Shown here: positions 1 through 4,428 of the stretch, in pieces
Position numbering within the stretch: position 1 is the stretch's first letter
Layout: each line of letters begins with the position of its first letter
Assembly (NCBI GenBank): GCA_027622495.1
Contig: JAQBYL010000272.1
Coordinates: forward strand, 1 to 5,969
DNA length: 5,969 nt
Source: Pseudomonadota bacterium
GTDB lineage: Bacteria; Pseudomonadota; Gammaproteobacteria; Pseudomonadales; Azotimanducaceae
Direction: 5' to 3'
The notes under the pieces: model-generated
Told to the model about the DNA's origin: nothing
Seen by the model: only the letters and a program-made list of their open reading frames with translations
The model's database searches: none
Position numbers and translations under genes: made by a program

Positions 1-349
1 AACCGTACGTACGGTGGTGTGGGAGGACGGCGGGAGTAATCTCACCTCCTACCCGATAGCCTTTTTCGGGGGCTGGGATGACCTGTCGAAAAGGCCGAAT
101 GGTGGTGTTGGCGAAGAGACCTGCCTGCCGGTAGGGGTCGCCTTCAGCGAAGCCCTGCACGGCTTTGAGATCCACGGCTTCAATCACGAACATGGATCCG
201 ACCATGGTCGAGCCATCATCACTGAGCATGGGGCCAGCAAGCTGCAGCGTGACCTCGGCAGTTTTCAGATAGGCCAGATGAGCCTCCCGCGTGGCCATGC
301 GCACATCGAGGCTGTCGGGTTTGTCTTCACAGATCAGAACGAACTTCAT
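1..349 (-). CDS. YciI-like (YCII domain) protein, 3' end outside window
   Basis: The frame opens with ATG at 349 and stays open for 116 codons to the window edge, so the C-terminus is missing. It begins MKFVLICEDKPDSLDVR and has the YCII layout: an EAHLAYLK helix with His24, a GPMLSDDG turn (39-46), a GSMFVIEA strand (51-58) and EGDPYRQAGLF (69-79) with Asp71. His24 and Asp71 correspond to the conserved His-Asp pair of the family, a small ferredoxin-like fold that is usually a soluble dimer with a poorly defined, possibly catalytic role. The frame already exceeds the usual 95-100 residues, so the tail is slightly extended. The gene starts 42 bases after the stop of the upstream esterase on the same strand, so the two are probably co-transcribed. 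The Shine-Dalgarno match is weak (GGGA). The domain call is from remembered family patterns; the substrate is unknown. Confidence 0.8.
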   Translation of the reverse strand, partial: MKFVLICEDKPDSLDVRMATREAHLAYLKTAEVTLQLAGPMLSDDGSTMVGSMFVIEAVDLKAVQGFAEGDPYRQAGLFANTTIRPFRQVIPAPEKGYRVGGEITPAVLPHHRTYG

Positions 350-391
350 GATTTTTCCCGGTGGTGTTCGGTTGTGCTTGTTGGAGTAAGT

Positions 392-1312
392 TCAACTCAA
401 GGCTTCACGCAGCTTTGAACAGACCTGCTCGAAGGCGTGGCGTGACGATTGAAAGATCTGCGCAGTTCCGAAAAAGTCGTGCACCAGACCGTCGTAACAT
501 ACCCCTTCGGCCACGTTTCCTGCCTTCGTGAGCGCCTTCGCGTACGCAAGACCTTCGTCGCGCAGCGGGTCGAACTCGGCAGTGACCACCAGCGTCGGGG
601 GTAGGTTGTTCAATTTACCGAGCATGGGTGAGGCGGCAGGCTCTTTGCGGCGGCTGGCATCCGGGCAGTAGGTGTCCCAGAACCAGCGCATGGTTTCGGT
701 GGTGAGGATGTAACCGTCGCCGTTTTCAGAATACGAAGCGCGGCTCAGATCCGAATCCACAACCGGGTACAGCAGTAACTGGAAGTCGATGACCGGGCCA
801 TTTTCGTCGCGGGCTTTCTGGGCGACGATGGCTGCCAGGTTGCCACCGGCACTCTCCCCACCAACTGCGAGTTTGCCGTTGCTTTTGAGGACGGCTGCGT
901 TGCTGTGGGCCCAGCAGGTCGCTGCATAGGCATCGTCCACGGCTGCCGGATAAAGGTGCTCGGGCGCCAGGCGATAGTCCACAGAAACCACAACACAGCC
1001 CGCTGTATTGCAGAGATCGCGGCAGGCCGCATCAGCGGTTTCGAGATCGCCGATGACCCAGCCGCCGCCGTGAAAATTGACGAAAACCGGAAATGGACCC
1101 GCACCCTTTGGCGTGTAAATGCGCAAAGGGATGTCACCCATCGGTCCGGCAGCGGTGGCTTGTCTGATCGACCCCACCTCGATGTCCGGATTGACCGGGC
1201 GCATCATCTGGTACAGGGCCCGTGCATCGGCGGCGGGCAGCTCGCTGAGCGCGGGTCCCGGTGTGGCGGCGAGCTCATCCAACATGGCCTGATATTCTGG
1301 TGCTAACGGCAT
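392..1312 (-). CDS. Alpha/beta hydrolase, hormone-sensitive-lipase (family IV) esterase
   Basis: This complete 306-residue protein has the HSL-family signatures in order: the oxyanion-hole motif HGGGW (81-85), the segment VDYRLAPEH (111-119), the nucleophile elbow GESAGG with Ser154, the acid motif DPLRDEG with Asp248, and His278 in GLVHDF. Ser154/Asp248/His278 has the spacing of well-studied family IV carboxylesterases. Length is normal and nothing is missing. It probably hydrolyses short- to medium-chain acyl esters in the cytoplasm; no signal peptide or membrane segment is visible. The ATG at 1312 is preceded by a strong purine-rich ribosome site (AGGGAGAGG, plus-strand positions 1315-1323), and the protein starts at the family's usual distance before the cap domain. 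It is divergent from the ClpP gene and leads a probable two-gene unit with the YciI-like gene. The natural substrate cannot be told from sequence. Confidence 0.93.
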   Translation of the reverse strand: MPLAPEYQAMLDELAATPGPALSELPAADARALYQMMRPVNPDIEVGSIRQATAAGPMGDIPLRIYTPKGAGPFPVFVNFHGGGWVIGDLETADAACRDLCNTAGCVVVSVDYRLAPEHLYPAAVDDAYAATCWAHSNAAVLKSNGKLAVGGESAGGNLAAIVAQKARDENGPVIDFQLLLYPVVDSDLSRASYSENGDGYILTTETMRWFWDTYCPDASRRKEPAASPMLGKLNNLPPTLVVTAEFDPLRDEGLAYAKALTKAGNVAEGVCYDGLVHDFFGTAQIFQSSRHAFEQVCSKLREALS

Positions 1313-1392
1313 TGCCTCTCCCTCGTGTAATATGCGGCCCCGATCACGAGCCCCTGACCCATGTTACCGAGAGTTTCGATAGGAGTAACCCG
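1313..1392. promoter_or_regulatory. Divergent intergenic region with 6-bp inverted repeat
   Basis: These 80 bases separate the start codons of the minus-strand esterase and the plus-strand ClpP gene, so promoters for both must lie here or overlap the gene starts. Visible are the esterase ribosome site (1315-1323), a TAATAT hexamer at 1328-1333 that could be a -10 box, and an inverted repeat CTCGTG (1322-1327) / CACGAG (1345-1350) spanning that hexamer. No good -35 partner at 16-18 bases was found, so promoter placement is a guess. The repeat could be an operator for a dimeric regulator or chance. Confidence 0.3.
1381..1385 (+). promoter_or_regulatory. Ribosome binding site deciding the ClpP start
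   Basis: AGGAG lies seven bases before ATG 1393. The frame is open further upstream to 1261, but that extension overlaps the divergent esterase gene antisense and is not ClpP-like. This site therefore fixes the start at 1393. Confidence 0.8.
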
Positions 1393-1983
1393 ATGACCTT
1401 CCTGGACAATGATCCGGACATCACCGAAGCAGCCAAGCAATTCAACATGCTGGAAAACACGCTGCTGAAGAACCGAACCCTCACCCTTTTTGGTGAAATC
1501 AACAAAGACGTTGCCCAGCGGACCATAGAAAAGCTGCTGATCCTGTCCTATGAATCAGCCGATCCGATTACCCTGTTCATTGGTTCTCCAGGCGGACACG
1601 TTGAATCCGGCGACACAATTTTTGACTTCATCCGCTATATCGAACCGACGGTTCGAACGGTGGGAACCGGGTGGGTGGGCAGTATCGCCACGCACATCTA
1701 CCTGGCAACTGAGCTCGAGAACCGCTACTGCCTGCCGAACACCCGTTTTCTGATCCACCAGCCGGCCGGTGGCTTTGGCGGCGATGCGAGTGATATAGAA
1801 ATACACGCCCGCGAGATTCTGAAAACCCGCGAGCGCATCAACCGGATTATTGCTCAGCAAACGGGTCAACCGCTGGAACGCGTTCGCGATGATACCGATC
1901 GCGACTACTGGATGAGTGCAGAAGAGTCCGTTGAGTACGGTATTGTCGGCAAAATCATTTCAAGCGTCGGCGAACTTCCCTAG
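1393..1983 (+). CDS. clpP: ClpP-type serine peptidase (solitary ClpP paralogue)
   Basis: This 196-residue protein belongs to the ClpP family (S14), normally the barrel-shaped proteolytic core that works with a ClpX or ClpA AAA+ unfoldase. Visible are the handle strand TLFGEI (31-36), the oxyanion loop GSPGGHV (64-70), the nucleophile Ser97 in GWVGSIAT, His122 in FLIHQP, the handle-helix stretch DIEIHAREILK (134-144), and Asp171 in DTDRDYWMSAEE. The full triad has the same numbers as mature E. coli ClpP. It differs from canonical ClpP around the nucleophile (GWVGSIA in place of GQAASMG), and its N-terminus, which forms the axial loops, is not recognisably conserved. No clpX, tig or lon is adjacent. 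The next gene, a hydrolase, starts 25 bases downstream. It is best read as a secondary ClpP paralogue; whether it pairs with ClpX, with the main ClpP or with neither is unknown. Confidence 0.93.
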   Translation: MTFLDNDPDITEAAKQFNMLENTLLKNRTLTLFGEINKDVAQRTIEKLLILSYESADPITLFIGSPGGHVESGDTIFDFIRYIEPTVRTVGTGWVGSIATHIYLATELENRYCLPNTRFLIHQPAGGFGGDASDIEIHAREILKTRERINRIIAQQTGQPLERVRDDTDRDYWMSAEESVEYGIVGKIISSVGELP

Positions 1984-2008
1984 TACGCCCAAGGCAGGGG
2001 GTTGAGCG

Positions 2009-2695
2009 ATGGCGCTCGACTCCTTCAAGCTTGACGGACCAGACGGCCCGCTCGATGCGCAGATCGTCCATCCGCCGCAGGCATCAGCAATGCTGGTGCT
2101 GGCCCACGGCGCCGGCGCTGCGTTCAACCACACCACCATGATTGCGATTTCCGAAGCCATGGCAGCGCAGGGTATAGCGACCCTTCGGTTCAACTTCCCC
2201 TACATGCAGAAAGCCCGCTGACGCACCGACAGCAAATCAATCGCAGTGACCACTCTGGTAGCCGCCGTCACCGAAGCAAAACGCCGCAGTGAGCTACCGG
2301 TCTTCGCCGGCGGACACAGTTTCGGCGGCAGAATGGCGAGTCACATGGCCGCCGAAAAAGCCGCCGAAGTCCAAGGCCTGGTCTTCTGCTCCTTCCCCCT
2401 CCACCCATCCAAAAAACCCTCCACCCTCCGTGCCGCCCACCTCCCAGACATCAAAGTCCCCATGCTCTTCCTAAGCGGCACCCGCGACACCCTGGCCGAC
2501 CCCGATCTCCTGCAATCAACCCTTAACGCCCTCAACCCCAAACCCCACCTGCACTGGCTACAAACCGCCGACCACAGCTACAAAATCCTAAAACGCACCC
2601 GCCAGGAACCCCCCACCGTCTTCCAGGAAATGGCCACCGTCACCCGACACTTCATGGACCACCTCACACCCCTTAACACTGAACACGGGGTGTAG
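2009..2695 (+). pseudogene. KANL3/Tex30-like alpha/beta hydrolase interrupted by in-frame TGA
   Basis: The frame starts at ATG 2009, seven bases after AGGGGG. It encodes 70 residues including the strand and oxyanion region LVLAHGAGAAFNHTTM and LRFNFPYMQKAR, then meets TGA at 2219-2221. The same frame then continues without another stop to TAG 2693-2695. It carries the nucleophile elbow GGHSFGGRM (Ser104 counted through the stop), the acid residue Asp160 in SGTRDTLAD and His189 in TADHSYK. The triad is thus complete but split between the two parts: the first lacks all catalytic residues and the second lacks the first strands and oxyanion loop. A GTG at 2246 could restart translation but would give a defective fold. 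Related dienelactone-hydrolase-like proteins usually have Arg near this site, so CGA to TGA is the simplest origin. A sequencing error, a nonsense mutation or UGA readthrough are all possible. It is probably co-transcribed with the ClpP gene. Confidence 0.8.
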
Positions 2696-2745
2696 ATGTA
2701 TCCCACCGAGATTAGTTTGGGGTATCGACAAATCGCGCCGTCTGC
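2696..2745. other. Short gap between converging genes, no clear terminator
   Basis: This gap lies between the plus-strand hydrolase stop and the minus-strand small frame. The nearest dyad is ACACCCC (2666-2672) / GGGGTGT (2687-2693), which overlaps the hydrolase stop. It has a 14-base loop and no T tract on either strand, so it is not a convincing terminator. Nothing else is recognisable. Confidence 0.4.
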
Positions 2746-2952
2746 CTAACCCGAGTTCTGTACTGAACCCAGATACACTGGAACGCCGTGGCCACCGCCG
2801 CTGTGCCGGTGAACCTTCGGCGCGACTTTACTTCGCACAAACTCCGCCTCTCCAAGCCACGGTTCTAGTATTTCGCGGACACGGCTTAGAACGGGCTTGA
2901 TTTCACCCCTGGTTGTTCTGACAAGATCAATGATGTTCATGGCCGGTATCAT
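2746..2952 (-). CDS. Small unrecognised protein, possible gene remnant
   Basis: This 68-codon frame begins at ATG 2952, overlapping the TGA of the preceding small frame by ATGA; an internal ATG at 2940 (MNIIDLVRTT) is an alternative start. The first 45 residues look protein-like: an amphipathic segment MNIIDLVRTTRGEIK, then VLSRVREILEPWLGEAEF, mixing hydrophobic and charged positions as in alpha-helices. The tail is His/Gly-rich (RHSGGGHG) and ends in PVYLGSVQNSG. No family is recognised, and no signal peptide or membrane span is seen. It sits last in a minus-strand run whose upstream members are broken, so it may be the end of a larger lost gene. A small intact accessory gene is also possible. 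It could equally be a chance frame. Confidence 0.3.
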   Translation of the reverse strand: MIPAMNIIDLVRTTRGEIKPVLSRVREILEPWLGEAEFVRSKVAPKVHRHSGGGHGVPVYLGSVQNSG

Positions 2953-3083
2953 GATTCCGGCTCCGGGAGCGAGCGCACGATAACGTGCCAGTGCGGATCG
3001 CGCTCACTCACTTCCGGCGCGAAGTCGGGATCGCTCACCTGCGCCGGTTCAAGCTCCACCCATGGCTGCGCGGAGCGTTGCAT
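2949..3083 (-). CDS. Small acidic unrecognised ORF (44 residues), likely C-terminal scrap
   Basis: From ATG 3083 the frame gives 44 residues ending at TGA 2949-2951. The stretch PWVELEPAQVSDPDF, followed by APEVSERDPHWHVIVRS, looks like genuine protein: acidic and proline-rich, with a hydrophobic strand (WHVIV) near the end. The same frame is open upstream as far as 3527, but that part runs antisense or out of frame through the ATPase and SNF2 remnants and is not credible. The first codons overlap the end of the SNF2 scrap in another frame, suggesting that this is the 3' end of a gene whose 5' part was deleted. The ATGA overlap with the next small frame would fit translational coupling. Function is unknown. 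Confidence 0.3.
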   Translation of the reverse strand: MQRSAQPWVELEPAQVSDPDFAPEVSERDPHWHVIVRSLPEPES

Positions 3084-3232
3084 TAATTGTTGTGAGCGGA
3101 GACTGCAGGGCAAAGAGCGCAGCTTCGAGCGGGTGGGGGTTAAAGAGACATGAACAGGCGATCCATGCCGCTGGTCGCTCGGCGCGTGAGTTCGTGGGCG
3201 AAGTACCTGGCGTGATACGGGGTCAGGTTCAT
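3049..3232 (-). pseudogene. N-terminal remnant of SNF2-type DEAD/DEAH helicase, frameshifted
   Basis: ATG 3232 opens MNLTPYHARYFAHELTRR, which matches the characteristic N-terminus of bacterial SNF2/RapA-like helicase-related proteins (usually about 900-1000 residues, often in defence islands). That frame stops at TAA 3140-3142. A second frame, from about 3147 to TGA 3049-3051, reads LFNPHPLEAALFALQSPL, which matches the next block of the same family (typically DLNPHQ..AALFA..SPL). The intervening 10-15 family residues are reduced and the frames differ, so a small deletion with frameshift occurred. The Walker A segment (DEVGLGKT-like), which should follow at once, is absent, as is the rest of the helicase. 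The remnant starts 15 bases after the ATPase remnant's stop. The identification rests on remembered motifs; the fragment cannot be active. Confidence 0.6.
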
Positions 3233-3247
3233 CGTACTGCCTTGCAT

Positions 3248-3930
3248 TCAAGCATTGCCTAGCTCCTCGCAAAGGCTGGGCAGCGAAAGCGCTTCCACGT
3301 CCGCCGAGATCGGGAATCGCTCGGCACCGCCGTACACCACACGACGATGCAGCGGTTTGACGGTATCGCAGGCCAGATGAAAGCCGCGCTCGAGCTTCGG
3401 CGCGAGACCGCGCTTGATCTCGATGGCCCAGGGCTTGCGCTCGCCAGGACGCTTGAGCAACAGGTCGATCTCCGCGCCGGCTGCGGTCCGAAAAAAGTAC
3501 GCTTCCGTGCCCGGGGGGGGGCAGCACCGATCAGCGACTCGATCGCGAGGCCCTCCCAGCTTCCGCCGGCTACCGGATGGGCCAACAGGGACTCGTGGTC
3601 GCCGATGCCGAGCAGTGCATGCACGAGGCCGCTGTCGCGGACGTAGACCTTGGGCGACTTGACCAGGCGCTTCCTGACGTTGCCGTGCCAGGGAGCAAGT
3701 CGGCGGACAAGCAGCAGGTCCACGAGCAGGTCCAGGTAGGCGGCCACCGTCTTGCCATCCACTGCAAGTGCACGGGCCAGTACTGCGGCATTGAGGAGAG
3801 TGCCTTGCTGGTGTGACAGCATGGTGCTCCGCGCCGACTCCTACCCGCGCTCCAGGTAGGTACGGATGAAGTCGCGGCGCCAGCGCAGGCTCGCTGCATC
3901 GGAGTCCGCAGGTGCTCCGAAAAACTGCAT
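3248..3930 (-). pseudogene. C-terminal half of AAA/DUF4143 ATPase, stop plus poly-C frameshift
   Basis: The remnant starts near 3930 with APADSDAASLRWRRDFIRTY, then hits TAG at 3841-3843 just after YLERG. The frame reopens to MLSHQQGTLLNAAVLARAL, then YLDLLVDLLLVRRLAPWHGN, RLVKSPKVYVRDSGLVHALL and SWEGLAIESLIGAAP. These are hallmarks of the DUF4143 C-terminal domain of AAA_14 ATPases, proteins of roughly 380-400 residues. At a run of nine C (plus-strand G 3513-3521) the frame shifts; the next frame resumes EAYFFRTAAGAEIDLLL, WAIEIKRGLAPKLERGFHLA and ends CEELGNA at TGA 3248-3250. The AEID...EIKR pattern is the family's C-terminal nuclease-like core. The N-terminal P-loop ATPase domain is missing, and about 11 residues after YLER seem deleted. 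It carries three separate lesions, so it is a pseudogene. The family is common on mobile and defence islands. Confidence 0.85.
3513..3521. repeat. Homopolymer G9/C9 tract at a frameshift
   Basis: Nine consecutive G on the plus strand (C on the coding strand) lie exactly where the DUF4143 protein changes frame, between ...SLIGAA and ...GTEAYFF. Reading through in the correct frame needs 7 or 10 C. Such tracts are slippage-prone in replication, and hard to sequence. Confidence 0.85.
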
Positions 3931-3942
3931 GAGAAATCTTCA

Positions 3943-4428
3943 TCAGCAGACGCCAAGTATCCAACCTTCCAGCTTCGCGTTGCGTGACTCGGGGAGGCTG
4001 AGTGGCGGTTTGAAGTAATAGCCGAGGGTGCCTCGCCGGTCCATCTCGCTTAGCCAGGCGGCAACGGTGAATGCATCGTGTTCGTCTGCGCTCCGACCTT
4101 CCTTAGCGAAACGACGACGGAAGAGCGACGGATAGACTTCAGCGATCACTGACCTGCCTTCGGGTACGTCGATGCCATCGAACGGCCAGAAGTGGATCCG
4201 TGACTTCGCAGCCGGCATCAGACGGAGCCACAACAGCCACGGCAGACCTGCGTGTGTGGACTTTGCCACCTGTCCTTGTACATCGAATTGAAACACGCTT
4301 TTTGCACCCGAAGTCCACTGTTCGCAGAGTCGCAGTTCGCTTGCGTCACCCGTGCGCGGATTGCCCTCGCGCACGAAGTCGACGTACGTGTGCGGATCGG
4401 CCGTCGGCCAGTGGCGGATGAATCTCAT
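3943..4428 (-). CDS. DUF429-like protein, probably N-terminally truncated
   Basis: This 161-residue frame starts at ATG 4428, overlapping the RhuM-Fic stop as ATGA. Conserved-looking blocks are TYVDFVREG (14-22), ELRLCEQWTSGAKSVFQFD (31-49), KSTHAGLPWLLWLR (56-69), HFWPFDG (79-85), SVIAEVYPSLF (92-102), DEHDAFTVAAWL (118-129) and EGWILGVC at the end. This resembles the C-terminal part of proteins annotated DUF429 or predicted RNase H-fold nuclease, where the acidic N-terminal strand (GIDW/GIDF type) is expected first. That N-terminal region is absent, so about 100 or more residues may be lost, and the ATGA start may be a fusion scar rather than true coupling. No signal peptide or membrane segment is seen. 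The stop is 12 bases before the ATPase remnant. Family placement is moderately sure; activity without the N-terminus is doubtful. Confidence 0.6.
   Translation of the reverse strand: MRFIRHWPTADPHTYVDFVREGNPRTGDASELRLCEQWTSGAKSVFQFDVQGQVAKSTHAGLPWLLWLRLMPAAKSRIHFWPFDGIDVPEGRSVIAEVYPSLFRRRFAKEGRSADEHDAFTVAAWLSEMDRRGTLGYYFKPPLSLPESRNAKLEGWILGVC

Noticed and set aside
14..418. 134-residue plus-strand frame
   Set aside because: It is the antisense shadow of the YciI-like gene, which has clear family motifs.
1261..1392. Upstream extension of the ClpP frame
   Set aside because: It runs antisense over the esterase start, lacks ClpP similarity, and AGGAG is correctly spaced before ATG 1393.
2219..2260. 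TGA as selenocysteine codon
   Set aside because: Relatives appear to have Arg rather than Cys here, the position is not catalytic, and no clear bacterial SECIS-like hairpin follows directly.
2666..2693. Stem ACACCCC/GGGGTGT as a terminator
   Set aside because: Only 7 bp with a 14-base loop, overlapping the stop codon, and no T tract on either strand.
2949..3527. 192-residue minus-strand frame as one gene
   Set aside because: Its upstream two thirds read across the ATPase and SNF2 remnants in a wrong frame; the composition is Arg/Ser/Pro-rich like a shadow frame. Only the last 44 residues look protein-like.
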